Below, piece after piece: positions 24,123 through 32,199 of a stretch of 64,000 nucleotides of DNA (positions are counted from its first letter, which is position 1; each line of letters begins with the position of its first letter). The notes under the pieces are model-generated. The model had not been told where the DNA came from and ran no database searches. It worked only from the letters and a program-made list of their open reading frames with translations. A program made the translations under genes and the position numbers. Origin of the DNA: Acidobacteriota bacterium (GTDB lineage Bacteria > Acidobacteriota > Blastocatellia > RBC074); the NCBI GenBank assembly GCA_019639255.1, contig JAHBSF010000005.1:1-64000 (forward strand). The letters are read 5' to 3'.

Positions 24123-24437
24123 ATGAGTCAACAACCTCGCCCCTTTCCAGAAGCCATCGAACTGACCGATGCGGATACGGTACTGCAGATCAACTGGGAT
24201 GACGGCGCCGTAAGCCGCCACCTGCTTTCGGTGCTGAGAGCCGACTGCCCGTGCGCACAATGCAAGGGACACTCCCCCGAAGGCAGCCTTAACCTCACAC
24301 CCGAACAGTTTCCGGATATCAAGCTGCTCGACATTGCACCCGTAGGCAGCTACGCCTACACCATTGTATGGAGCGACGGCCACAACACCGGCATTTACAC
24401 GCTTGATTACCTCCATCAACTCGAAAGCTCTGCGTGA
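24123..24437 (+). CDS. DUF971 domain protein
   Basis: This 104-residue protein matches DUF971, also called the GBBH-like N-terminal domain, found alone in many bacteria and fused to dioxygenases or Fe-S assembly proteins elsewhere. It has the typical LQINWDDGAVSRHLLSVLRADCPCAQC segment with a CPCxxC cluster near residues 40-45, then YAYTIVWSDGHNTGIYTLDYL. The two or three close cysteines suggest metal or Fe-S binding. No partner gene is adjacent, so its role stays open. Confidence 0.85.
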   Translation: MSQQPRPFPEAIELTDADTVLQINWDDGAVSRHLLSVLRADCPCAQCKGHSPEGSLNLTPEQFPDIKLLDIAPVGSYAYTIVWSDGHNTGIYTLDYLHQLESSA

Positions 24438-24441
24438 CGGG

Positions 24442-24541
24442 CGAAAAGAGAGATAACGGAACAAACGAAATAAAACTGAAACTACGAAAATATTCAACTT
24501 TGCAGTAATTTTCGCTTCATTTCGTTTGTTCCGTTATCTCA
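24442..24541. repeat. type-A intergenic inverted repeat, copy 4
   Basis: This copy fills the whole gap between two convergent genes. The left arm is GAGATAACGGAACAAACGAA and the right arm TTTCGTTTGTTCCGTTATCT. The stop codon of the ABC-F gene (TCA at 24539-24541 on +) lies within the end of the right arm. Confidence 0.92.
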
Positions 24542-26149
24542 TCTGTCGCGGTGCGCAAACAGTTCGATGTCGCTCCGGAGTCCGATGTCTTCGACGAACT
24601 TGATGTCGTGACTCACTACCAGCAGTGCACCGCGGAACTCCCGCAACGCCGAGGTCAGCTCCTCGATACTTGCAAGATCAAGGTTGTTTGTTGGCTCGTC
24701 CAAGATCAGCAGTTCGGGCGTAGAATCGGCGCAGAGCAGGCAGGCAAGCCCCGCCCGCATTCGCTCTCCGCCGCTGAGCACACGAGCCGGTTTCAATCCC
24801 GCGTCCTGGGTAAAAAGGAATCGACCGAGAAGGGTTCTGAGTTCGTGAACCGGTCTGCTGGGTGCTCGGCGCTGCAGGTTCTCAAGCAGCGTCGCCCCGG
24901 CGTCGAGCACCGTAACATCCTGATCGAGCAAACCTATCCGGTGCGATTTGATCTGTAAATCCCCTTCCGATGGTTGGAGCCTTCCGCAAATAAAGTTGAT
25001 CACCGTAGATTTCCCGGCGCCGTTTCGCCCCCTTAGATGAATCCTTTCAGGCCCGGTGATCTCAAAATTCAACGGCTCGTTCCAGAGAGGCTTTGAACCG
25101 TTCGCATAGGTGTGATTAACACCGGACAGTTTCACGAGGTTTCGATCCGCCGAAACCCGGGTGTGGCTCAGATCAATAATTATCCGATGGTCTTCACGAA
25201 TACGGGCGCCCGCTTCCGACACTTCATTGCGGAGCGACTCAACCTTTACCAGATGGCGCGTTGCCGAGCGCCCCGACGAAACCTGCGCGCTGCGCTGCCG
25301 GGCTCCCGCAAGAATCGGCGCAATGTTGGCGTTCGCGAGGTTTCGCGCAGCGGCAAATTGTCGCTTCTGTCTTCGTTCCCGTTCTCGCTGTGCAGCATAC
25401 TTTGCTGCCTTGAGCCGAAGCTGGGCGCTTTGGAGCGAGTTTTCAGCAGCCTGTCTCTCGACTTCTCGCCTCTCCGTGAAGAAATCGAAATTCCCCCCGT
25501 ACGTCGTCAACCCGTGCGCATCGAGTTCGGCTATAGATTCGACCAGATCCAGCAGCGCACGATCGTGACTCACAACGATCAGTCCGCGACGCCAGGATGC
25601 GACCAGATCGTAGACAAAGCGCCTTGCATGCAGATCGAGGTGATTGGTGGGCTCGTCGAGCAACAGAAAATCCGGGTCGATTGTAAGAGCGCCGGCCAGC
25701 CGCACGCGGGTAAGTTCACCTCCGCTCACCGACGATACCTGCTGGTTAAGAGACAGATGCCCTATACCGAGTCGTGTGAACTCCTTTTCTATACGCTCGG
25801 GCAGATCCCACCATCCTTCGAGCATACCGAAATCCGCTTCTGTCCCGTCACCTCGTTCTACCCGCTCGAGTGCATTCAGTTGAGCAGAAACGCCTAATAC
25901 CTGGGCAAGAGTTGCTCCGCTGGCTGGGAAATACTGCCCAACGAGCACGATCATTCCCAAGCGCGTAATAACACCTCGCGCAGGATCGCGCTTGCCGGCT
26001 AATAGTTCGAGCAGGGTTGATTTCCCGGACCCGTTAGCACCGACAAGACCGATGCACGAGTAACCAAGACTCAAATTAACCGATGAAAACAGCGGAGATT
26101 TGTCCGGCAGGTCGTAACCAAGATCTATCGCACACAATTGCGGCGTCAT
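24539..26149 (-). CDS. ABC-F family ATPase
   Basis: This 536-residue protein has two ABC ATPase domains and no membrane helices, as in the ABC-F family of ribosome-associated ATPases (Uup, EttA, antibiotic resistance factors). Domain 1 has Walker A GANGSGKST (about 37), signature VSGGELTR and Walker B LLLDEPTNHLDL; domain 2 has GRNGAGKST, LSGGERMR and LILDEPTNNLDL. Between them is a charged linker rich in Arg/Gln that would reach the ribosomal P site. Whether it is a housekeeping factor or a resistance determinant cannot be told from sequence; the lack of a C-terminal extension is compatible with either. The stop codon comes from intergenic repeat sequence. Confidence 0.88.
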   Translation of the reverse strand: MTPQLCAIDLGYDLPDKSPLFSSVNLSLGYSCIGLVGANGSGKSTLLELLAGKRDPARGVITRLGMIVLVGQYFPASGATLAQVLGVSAQLNALERVERGDGTEADFGMLEGWWDLPERIEKEFTRLGIGHLSLNQQVSSVSGGELTRVRLAGALTIDPDFLLLDEPTNHLDLHARRFVYDLVASWRRGLIVVSHDRALLDLVESIAELDAHGLTTYGGNFDFFTERREVERQAAENSLQSAQLRLKAAKYAAQRERERRQKRQFAAARNLANANIAPILAGARQRSAQVSSGRSATRHLVKVESLRNEVSEAGARIREDHRIIIDLSHTRVSADRNLVKLSGVNHTYANGSKPLWNEPLNFEITGPERIHLRGRNGAGKSTVINFICGRLQPSEGDLQIKSHRIGLLDQDVTVLDAGATLLENLQRRAPSRPVHELRTLLGRFLFTQDAGLKPARVLSGGERMRAGLACLLCADSTPELLILDEPTNNLDLASIEELTSALREFRGALLVVSHDIKFVEDIGLRSDIELFAHRDR

Positions 26150-26441
26150 AAACTTCCCCCATAGGCTGATAAGACACAGTCCCGGCGCTCCTCCGTTGCG
26201 GGAGGGGCCATTTCTGCGACGGATTGAGGAAGTTTATTTACGCATAATGAACGAGAAGCGCGGGCGAAGTCGCTGCTTTAACCGGCTCCCCGAAAAAGGA
26301 CTCCTTTTCGATCAACTGCTATGCGAACGCGGGCAATTCTACAGGGAAATCACTGCTCTGTAAACAAAGTTACCTGAGATTCTCAATCGAAGGATCTTTC
26401 GCGCTGACGTTAACACTCAACCATTAATCGGGAAGAAATTG
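26150..26441. other. 292-bp intergenic region without clear features
   Basis: This gap separates two genes on the minus strand. I see no coding frame with support, no tRNA and none of the type-A repeats. It contains the string TGTAAACAAAGTT near 26352, close to strings at 8636 and 30872 in two other intergenic repeats, so it may hold a decayed repeat. The rest is unremarkable. Confidence 0.5.
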
Positions 26442-27275
26442 TCAGGACGAGTATTTCTTCAACCGGCGATACCGGGCGAGGAGTTCTTCAAGAAAGGATT
26501 CGAAGTCGAGTTCAGCCGGATCGTAATCGGGGCGGAGGCGATCGAGGAGCGGCACCGCGATTCGCCACGCGAGGCGGCGGCGCGCCGGATCCGGTATGGT
26601 GTAGCGCCTTCGCAGGAACGCTTCTACCACTTCAATTTCAGATTGGCCCAATAAACGAACATCGGCGCGGAAATCGAATGCTGGAGCAATCCGGCGGCAT
26701 GCAGGATCGATCACTTCGCCGGAAAAAACTTCGTCGAAACGCAGCGCTACGCCCTCGCGCTCCTTTATGACTACGGTGCCCGCAACCAGATCGCCCAGGC
26801 GCTGGGAGCGCGGCGTGGAAAATACCGATATAACACCGATTGAGTAAAACGGGAGGAACAGCGCAACCGGCATCATATCGGCGCCGCGGATAAGATTGCG
26901 TGTGAATGCGGCGAAGAATCCGACAGGCCGTCCGTCGGTTGCAATAACGCGCAGGCGCAATAATCGTTTTCCGGGAGTCTGCCCGTTCCATAAGGTTTCG
27001 AACAAGACGAAATACCCGAAATTCAGCACGAATACTGCAAGCGTTGCAACCGCGAGCAGCCACAAATTGCCTTCTTCCAGGCTCGCGCCGGCGCGTGAAC
27101 CCGCCGTTCTCAGTGCGCTGCTGAAATTCATCGCCGCAATTACGGTCGCAATAATAAGCAACACCTGCACCGCGTGATCTATCGCACAGGCTATGAATCT
27201 GTTGCCGATGGATGCGAGCGCGAAATGCAGCTCGACGTGTTCGGGCGTTTCTATTGTCAGTATCTCTTCGGTCAA
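26442..27275 (-). CDS. RDD family membrane protein
   Basis: This 277-residue protein has an RDD domain in its first 165 residues: LTIETPEHVELHFALASIGN, the Arg- and Asp-containing first helix (NRFIACAIDHAVQVLLI), WNGQTPGKRLLRLRV and SQRLGDLVAGTVVI. About 100 hydrophilic residues follow, ending in Lys and Ser. The start is a TTG at 27275 with little Shine-Dalgarno support, chosen because the family motif begins immediately. In some bacteria such genes neighbour SpoIIM-like DUF95 and MoxR genes; none is here. Function is unknown. Confidence 0.8.
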   Translation of the reverse strand: MTEEILTIETPEHVELHFALASIGNRFIACAIDHAVQVLLIIATVIAAMNFSSALRTAGSRAGASLEEGNLWLLAVATLAVFVLNFGYFVLFETLWNGQTPGKRLLRLRVIATDGRPVGFFAAFTRNLIRGADMMPVALFLPFYSIGVISVFSTPRSQRLGDLVAGTVVIKEREGVALRFDEVFSGEVIDPACRRIAPAFDFRADVRLLGQSEIEVVEAFLRRRYTIPDPARRRLAWRIAVPLLDRLRPDYDPAELDFESFLEELLARYRRLKKYSS

Positions 27276-27336
27276 CGGGTCTGAGTCCTGAAACGGATGC
27301 GCCGGCTAACCCACGCCACACGACATTGGGACATAA

Positions 27337-27436
27337 AAGAGAGATAACGGAACAAGCGAAAAAAGACGAAAACTACGGAAGTAGTTCATTTTCCGTAGTT
27401 TTTGTTTCATTTAGTTTGTTCCATAATCCCTCGTTC
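27337..27436. repeat. type-A intergenic inverted repeat, copy 5
   Basis: The left arm AGAGAGATAACGGAACAAGCG and right arm TTAGTTTGTTCCATAATCCC pair with several mismatches. The upstream flank CACACGACATTGGGACAT matches that of copy 2. It lies between two genes of the minus strand. Confidence 0.85.
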
Positions 27437-27452
27437 GCCTTCAGAAAATCGG

Positions 27453-28316
27453 TCATTCGATTTCCGCAATTACGGGAAGGTGGTCGGAGGGGAAGCGCCC
27501 GTCGAAAGTGTCGGCGAGCGTACCGTGCAGGCGCACGCGCCATCCGTCACCCAGAAAAATATAATCGATCCGCGATTCGGGCGGGCCAAGCGCCTTGAAA
27601 CCGTTGAAGGTTGATGTAGGCCCGTGATGGCCGAATTGTGAAAGATTGCGTGCGTCCCGCAGCGGCCTTCCGTCGCCGGATTCCGAGGTAATAGCGAGGT
27701 AGGGCGCATCGGTTTGGCGGCAGTTGAAGTCTCCGGTCAGAATTACACGGCTGTTGCCTGCCATCTTCGCCATCCGCGTCCGGAGCAGCAGTGCGCTTTG
27801 TTTACGAGCCTCTACGCCTACGTGGTCGAAATGTGTATTGAAATGGAAAAAGTCCCGCTTCGCCGTTCGGTCGCGAAATTTGCACCAGGTAGCGATGCGT
27901 GTAATGGCGGCATCCCAATTCTTCGAACCCGGTGTATCCGGTGTTTCAGACAACCAGAAAGTTCCGCCTTCGAGTACTTGAAACCTGTCGCGCCTGTAAA
28001 AAATCGCCGAAAATTCCCCCTTATCTTTCCCGTCGTCTCGCCCCACGCCGTACCACGCATATTCGGGCAGCAGTGTTGCAAGATCATCGAGCTGCCTGCG
28101 CAGCGCCTCCTGTACGCCGACCAGGTCCGCACCGTGAAATCGGATCATGCCGGCAACCATTTCCTTGCGATTAGGCCAGGCGTTTTCACCGTCGCGCGGA
28201 TTGTCATATCGAATGTTGAACGTCATTACCCGCAGCCTCGCCGCACCGGATTGAGCCGATGCCGTAAGCGCGGGAACTGCCAGGATAAGGACCAGCAAAA
28301 GAAATCGGTATCTCAT
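27453..28316 (-). CDS. secreted endonuclease/exonuclease/phosphatase-fold protein
   Basis: This 287-residue protein has an N-terminal signal peptide (MRYRFLLLVLILAVPALTAS) and an EEP-fold hydrolase domain: VMTFNIRYDNPRDG, LVGVQEALRRQLDD with the metal-binding Glu, FNTHFDHVG, VILTGDFNCRQTD and a C-terminal FPSDHLPVIAE with the catalytic Asp-His pair. All expected catalytic residues are seen. Members cleave phosphodiester or phosphomonoester bonds of varied substrates, so the substrate is not given by sequence. It would act in the periplasm or outside the cell. Confidence 0.87.
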   Translation of the reverse strand: MRYRFLLLVLILAVPALTASAQSGAARLRVMTFNIRYDNPRDGENAWPNRKEMVAGMIRFHGADLVGVQEALRRQLDDLATLLPEYAWYGVGRDDGKDKGEFSAIFYRRDRFQVLEGGTFWLSETPDTPGSKNWDAAITRIATWCKFRDRTAKRDFFHFNTHFDHVGVEARKQSALLLRTRMAKMAGNSRVILTGDFNCRQTDAPYLAITSESGDGRPLRDARNLSQFGHHGPTSTFNGFKALGPPESRIDYIFLGDGWRVRLHGTLADTFDGRFPSDHLPVIAEIE

Positions 28317-28342
28317 GCGGCCGATTCTAATTCAATGCGCAC

Positions 28343-28458
28343 AAAAGAGAGAAGAGAGATAACGAAACATTCGGAATAAACGAAACAAACGGAAAAGTTT
28401 TTACTCTTTCGTTTATTTCGTTTATTCCGAATGTTTCGTTATCTCTCTTCCCTCTTTT
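28343..28458. repeat. type-A intergenic inverted repeat, copy 6
   Basis: The arms run from AAAAGAGAGAAGAGAGATAA to the mirrored TTATCTCTCTTCCCTCTTTT and pair over about 55 bp with few mismatches. The arm sequence has AACGAAACATTCGGAATAAA instead of the family consensus, yet both arms carry the same change. It separates two genes of the minus strand. Confidence 0.93.
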
Positions 28459-28475
28459 CCTGATTGCTCCCCGGA

Positions 28476-29033
28476 TTATCGCCGGCGAGGCGTTGCGGTC
28501 CGATCCAGATCGAGCCGCGGAATGCCGAACTTGCCTTCAAGTTGACTGAGTTTTTCCAGGTCGATCAGACCGATTATATTGACGAGCACGAGTTCTTTCG
28601 GCTCCGCTGCGATAATGGTCAGTCCTGAGATCTGGCCTCCCTCAAGCCAGGTGAACACCTCGACTCCCTGACTTTCGCGGCGGCTCCTGACGCCCACAAT
28701 TCGCGACCATCCGGGCGCTCGCAACTGCGAACGAATCGCATCGATGTCCGCCTGCTGATACTCTCCGGGCTTATCGAAATTCAACACTCTCACATATACG
28801 CCCTTCAGACCCTCAATGAGGCTTCTTATGGCGGCTTCTTCCTGCCGGTCCGCGCGAAGGAATTTGGATGCGACCTGAAGCAACTGTGCATCCAGCGACA
28901 CATCTACGGTCTCTGCGGCTTTGCCGGCGAGGCGGTCAATGGTGTCGAGCTGAATTTTAGCGCCCTGCGCGTATCCCGCCGCAGACATCAGACACACAAG
29001 GATAAACAAATAAAGGATTCTCATCGGATTCAT
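28476..29033 (-). CDS. DUF4252-type secreted protein
   Basis: This 185-residue protein begins with a signal peptide (MRILYLFILVCLMSAAGYAQ) and fits DUF4252: an N-terminal region with LDTIDRLAGKAAETVDVSLD, a central YVRVLNFDKPGEYQQADIDA and a C-terminal VLVNIIGLIDLEKLSQLEGK. The function of DUF4252 is unknown. Its ATG overlaps the stop of the upstream VWA gene as ATGA, so the two are likely translated together. Confidence 0.75.
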   Translation of the reverse strand: MNPMRILYLFILVCLMSAAGYAQGAKIQLDTIDRLAGKAAETVDVSLDAQLLQVASKFLRADRQEEAAIRSLIEGLKGVYVRVLNFDKPGEYQQADIDAIRSQLRAPGWSRIVGVRSRRESQGVEVFTWLEGGQISGLTIIAAEPKELVLVNIIGLIDLEKLSQLEGKFGIPRLDLDRTATPRRR

Positions 29034-30760
29034 TTTGCGTAATAACCGCGCCGGGTGCGCACTACCGTCCCATCGCGTTTCACCTCTACATTGATCTTTC
29101 TGAACTTTCCGTCCTTTTCGCCGTACTCCGGCGAATATGCAAGGCTGTACAACAGGCGCAGTTCCGCAGCTACGCGCTCATAAACCCCATCCAGATCGCT
29201 CTCGTCTTCGGCGCTGAAAAGCGAGCCGGCCGTATCATTGGCCAGAGCTTCGAGCTGTTTGAGTGCGGTCTGGTGCGGCCCCAACCTTCGCGTGCGGAGA
29301 CGTTCGCGTACGCCTTCGGGCAAATTGGGCTGGTTGATTCTTGAGAGGATTTTGGGGATTTCCGGATTGAGGTGAACCGGATAGATCGTCACATCCTCTT
29401 CGCCCACGCGCTCGATCAGTTCGCGAAACGAGCGATTGCTGCCGCCATTGTCGCCGATCAGATTTTCATCGACTCCATCGGTGAGCACTACGATGGCCTT
29501 GCGCGATTCCTTAATTTTCCCGAGAAGGTCAAGCGTAGTCCACATCGCATCATAAAAGGATGTGCCGCCCTGTACATCCTTAAGTTTTCCGATCCTTTCT
29601 TTCAACAACCGGCGGTCCGTAGTGAAGTCGGAAACAACATAATAGTTGCGCGTAAACGCAGTAACCGCTACGCGATCGTGCGGAGCAAGGCTGTCGATGA
29701 ACTTTTTGGCTGCATTGAGCATTACCGGTCGCTTGTCCCGTGTACTGCCGCTCAAATCCAGCATCAGCACGAGATTGATGGGCGCCGTCACCGGGTCGAA
29801 ATGACTTATTTCCTGCCTGAGTCCGTTCTCGTAAACAAGGAAGTCCTCGCGAGTCAAGGTCGAAATCGCGTGACCGTTCCTGTCTATCGCCCTGACGTTG
29901 AGCGTGACGAGTTGGGTATCGATTTTGATGGCTTCCGCGCCGGGAAGGCGACTTTCAACCGCTACGGCATTGCGATCCTCGGTTGCATCGACATTCGCCT
30001 TCGGAAGCGGCGCTCCCGCTTCATCCAGATCAGCCGTAGTGGATGGCGATTCGTTGCCTGCTCTTTGAAGGGTGGGCCTTCTCGCTGAAGTCGACTGCCC
30101 GGTCGACGCCGCGCCGTCGAGCGAATAATCCGGATTGTCGTGGTCTACACGTCGCCCTATCGAGGTATTGCGGTTTTCGCTGCTGCTCGTACGAATCTGG
30201 ATGCCCGAGCCTCCTGCGGAAAAGACATCCGGTCCGGACTTGCCGCGCATGCTTCCGGCGAGTGAAACGCCCATTACCCGCGGATCGCTCATAAACCTGG
30301 CAACGGCATCCGGATTGAGTTTGACCTGAATTACGGCTGCCTCGTGCGCTTCGAGCACCACCGTCATCAGTTCCAGATCCCTGCCCGAGGGTTTGGCATA
30401 AATATAGGTGCGCGCCGGAGCGCCTACAGTCGAATTGACCCGCACAAGAGGCTGCCAGTCCTTGGGCATCAGGTTTCTCATCGTGACATCAAACGGCGCT
30501 TCGTTACCAACGGCGAGGAAATTCTGATTCTCGAACACTGCGATCTTGAAACTCTTGACGCCTGCCGGTCGAATGATTCTGACGAAAAAATTCGCCACGC
30601 CAAGCATCGGGATCTTGGTGCGTTTGGCGTTATGGGTTTTCTCCAGATGCTGTACTATGCCGTCGAATCCCTTCTTCTGCGCGTATGCAGCAATCGGCGA
30701 AACAAAAATGATTACCGACAGGGTAAGAACGCGGGCGTGTATGCGGCGGTGCGTTGACAT
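29030..30760 (-). CDS. secreted VWA protein, acidobacterial VWFA-related type
   Basis: This 576-residue exported protein has a signal peptide (cleavage near AAYAQ), about 250 residues of N-terminal sequence that I do not recognise, and a C-terminal VWA domain of the acidobacterial type. The domain starts with DTQLVTLNVRAIDRNGHAIS and EDFLVYENGLRQEI near residues 280-320 and has a complete MIDAS motif DLSGS in NLVLMLDLSGSTRDK, with IVVLTDGVDEN farther on. Such proteins are expected to bind metal and protein ligands at the cell surface. The overlap with the DUF4252 gene suggests a two-gene unit. Confidence 0.82.
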   Translation of the reverse strand: MSTHRRIHARVLTLSVIIFVSPIAAYAQKKGFDGIVQHLEKTHNAKRTKIPMLGVANFFVRIIRPAGVKSFKIAVFENQNFLAVGNEAPFDVTMRNLMPKDWQPLVRVNSTVGAPARTYIYAKPSGRDLELMTVVLEAHEAAVIQVKLNPDAVARFMSDPRVMGVSLAGSMRGKSGPDVFSAGGSGIQIRTSSSENRNTSIGRRVDHDNPDYSLDGAASTGQSTSARRPTLQRAGNESPSTTADLDEAGAPLPKANVDATEDRNAVAVESRLPGAEAIKIDTQLVTLNVRAIDRNGHAISTLTREDFLVYENGLRQEISHFDPVTAPINLVLMLDLSGSTRDKRPVMLNAAKKFIDSLAPHDRVAVTAFTRNYYVVSDFTTDRRLLKERIGKLKDVQGGTSFYDAMWTTLDLLGKIKESRKAIVVLTDGVDENLIGDNGGSNRSFRELIERVGEEDVTIYPVHLNPEIPKILSRINQPNLPEGVRERLRTRRLGPHQTALKQLEALANDTAGSLFSAEDESDLDGVYERVAAELRLLYSLAYSPEYGEKDGKFRKINVEVKRDGTVVRTRRGYYAK

Positions 30761-30820
30761 CTTTCAATCCTCGGTCTGAAATTCAGATTCAGAAGTTTCC
30801 GGCAGGCAGCACGGCGGGAG

Positions 30821-30858
30821 GAGAAGAAGAAGGCGCCGAGTGCCGAGTGCGATTGGGG
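30821..30858. repeat. relic of the GAGTGC-heptamer repeat arm
   Basis: GAAGAAGAAGGCGCCGAGTG followed by CCGAGTGCGATTGGGG resembles one arm of the rpoB-rpoC repeat (GAAGAAGTGC, TGAGTGC heptamers, AATTTGGA) with C for T in the heptamers. No matching second arm is seen nearby. Confidence 0.55.
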
Positions 30859-30875
30859 ACCCAGTGCACATTAAA

Positions 30876-31089
30876 CAAAGTTCTTTGAGTTTTTCAGCCG
30901 CGGAGCGGCGAAAGATCTGTAGCCCAGGGCGTGAGCCCTGGGTAGGTGTAGAGAAACCCAGTAAGCCCCGGAGGGGCGGAAGATCTTTCGCCCTTTCAGG
31001 GCTCAAACGTTCTTTTTCTACTGACCTGGCGCTCACGCACCAGGCTACAGATCTTTCGCCGCTTCGCGGCTGAAAAACTCAAAACTTTG
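30876..31089. repeat. REP-like complex palindrome with nested hairpins
   Basis: Outer arms of about 65 bp pair with few mismatches: the left arm has GAGTTTTTCAGCCGCGGAGC and AAAGATCTGTAGCC, the right arm the reverse complement. Inside are smaller hairpins: CCCAGGGCGTGAGCCCTGGG, GCCCCGGAGGGGC and CCTGGCGCTCACGCACCAGG. The layout recalls bacterial REP/BIME elements mobilised by TnpA-REP tyrosine transposases, but no such gene is in the window. Confidence 0.85.
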
Positions 31090-31094
31090 TTCAC

Positions 31095-31173
31095 AGAGTA
31101 ATAAACGGAATAAACGAAGAAAAAGAGTCTTCTGGGTTTGTTCCGTTTATTCCGTTTGTTCCGTCGTCTTACT
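31095..31173. repeat. type-A intergenic inverted repeat, copy 7 (shortened)
   Basis: AATAAACGGAATAAACGAAG on the left and GTTCCGTTTATTCCGTTTGT on the right form a shorter imperfect inverted repeat. It directly abuts the REP-like element on one side and the arsI stop codon (31174-31176) on the other. Confidence 0.75.
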
Positions 31174-31620
31174 TTACCTCGCCAGTTGGACCGGCTCCGG
31201 CGCGGCGCAGCACGAAGCGGCTTCGGCTCGTTCCGGCAGATTGTCCTGCAGCACGACGAAGACTTCCCACGCATTTCCGTCCGGATCTGCTACCCAGGCC
31301 TTGTCCTGCACGGCAAAGCAGCAGGTGGTCTGTGTTTCTTCTCTGGTTAGCAGTCCTGCCTCGCGCCACCGGTTGCGCACCGCCGTGACTTCATCCGAAG
31401 TCGCTACCTGCAAGCCCAGGTGCGAAAGCGCTCCGCGCGGCGCTTCACCCGTTTCGTTCAATGCAAAATTGAGCGGCGGATTCGCTACGTCGAACTTTGC
31501 ATACCCCTTCCGAACCTTCGCCGGCTCGATCCCGAACATCTTCCTGTAAAACTCTACACTCGCCTCCACGCTCCGTACATTCAACGATACGTGCGGCTTC
31601 AATACCCTTACTTCCGTCAT
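31174..31620 (-). CDS. arsI: ArsI-type C-As lyase (VOC fold)
   Basis: ArsI is a non-haem iron dioxygenase that breaks the carbon-arsenic bond of trivalent organoarsenicals such as methylarsenite. The ATG at 31620 follows AAGGAGGG and gives 148 residues; an earlier start lacks a ribosome-binding site. The VOC fold shows the expected metal ligands H10 (KPHVSLNV), H67 (LSHLGLQV) and E119 (DGNAWEVF), and the vicinal pair C100-C101 (TTCCFAVQDK) needed to bind the arsenical. A second pair, C137-C138, lies near the C-terminus. Divergent arsR shares its control region. No arsB, arsC, arsM or arsP is nearby. Confidence 0.87.
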   Translation of the reverse strand: MTEVRVLKPHVSLNVRSVEASVEFYRKMFGIEPAKVRKGYAKFDVANPPLNFALNETGEAPRGALSHLGLQVATSDEVTAVRNRWREAGLLTREETQTTCCFAVQDKAWVADPDGNAWEVFVVLQDNLPERAEAASCCAAPEPVQLAR

Positions 31621-31689
31621 TTCCAGTCCCTCCTTGTCCTGCTGCATATAATCTGTTCAACAACATATTCGCTTTCGCGAATGCGTTGG

Positions 31690-31718
31690 AGAATACAATG
31701 CCCGGACACATATGTCAA
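31690..31718 (-). promoter_or_regulatory. arsI promoter
   Basis: On the minus strand TTGACA (31718-31713) and TATTCT (31695-31690) are separated by exactly 17 bp, a strong sigma-70 match upstream of the arsI ATG. The -35 box lies inside the palindromic ArsR operator candidate. Confidence 0.7.
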
Positions 31719-31725
31719 GACATAT
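31710..31725. promoter_or_regulatory. candidate ArsR operator
   Basis: ATATGTC-AA-GACATAT is a perfect 7-2-7 palindrome between arsI and arsR, and it covers the -35 box of the arsI promoter. An outer inverted pair CACATAT/ATATGTG (31707-31713 and 31732-31738) lies over it. Binding by the divergent ArsR protein is inferred from position and symmetry. Confidence 0.6.
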
Positions 31726-31784
31726 TTTTTGATATGTGGTAGAATTCGCGGGTTATGAGAGGTAAGCGGGGAGAAGGGTTGGTT

Positions 31785-32180
31785 ATGACGGAAGCGGAGC
31801 GGGAGCGATTTTTTCTGGCGTTGGGGGATCGCACGCGGCTGCGTTTGCTGCATTTGATGGGCGAGGACGAGGTATGCGTATGTTTTTTCGTAGCGGTATT
31901 CGGCGAGAGTCAGCCGAAGATATCGCGGCATCTGGCGTATTTGCGGCGAGCGGGGATCGTGGCTGCGCGGCGCGAGGGGAAGTGGATGCATTACCGGGTC
32001 GTACCGCCGCGGGATGCGGGGGCGGCGCGCGTATTGCGCGAGGTAGTCGCGTGGCTGGCTTCGGATCCGGATATGCAGGCTGACCGGGCGCGGCTTGCGA
32101 ATTTATGCTGCGCGCCGCGGTTGCCTGCGGAGTTGCGCGATGCGCCGCTGCCCTCACGCTTCGTCCAGTTGACGCGGTGA
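31785..32180 (+). CDS. arsR: ArsR/SmtB-family repressor
   Basis: This 131-residue winged-helix repressor has the recognition helix SQPKISRHLAYLRRAGIVAA and beta-wing REGKWMHYRV of the ArsR family. The ATG at 31785 follows GGGGAGAAGGG and is preferred over 31755, which would be nearly leaderless. The classic C-x-C pair of E. coli ArsR is present as C31/C33 (EVCVCFF), but the third cysteine of that site is replaced. A vicinal pair C108/C109 (NLCCAPR) lies near the C-terminus. It faces arsI across a palindromic spacer and should respond to trivalent arsenicals. Confidence 0.85.
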   Translation: MTEAERERFFLALGDRTRLRLLHLMGEDEVCVCFFVAVFGESQPKISRHLAYLRRAGIVAARREGKWMHYRVVPPRDAGAARVLREVVAWLASDPDMQADRARLANLCCAPRLPAELRDAPLPSRFVQLTR

Positions 32181-32199
32181 ATCAGCGGAGCAAATAGAA

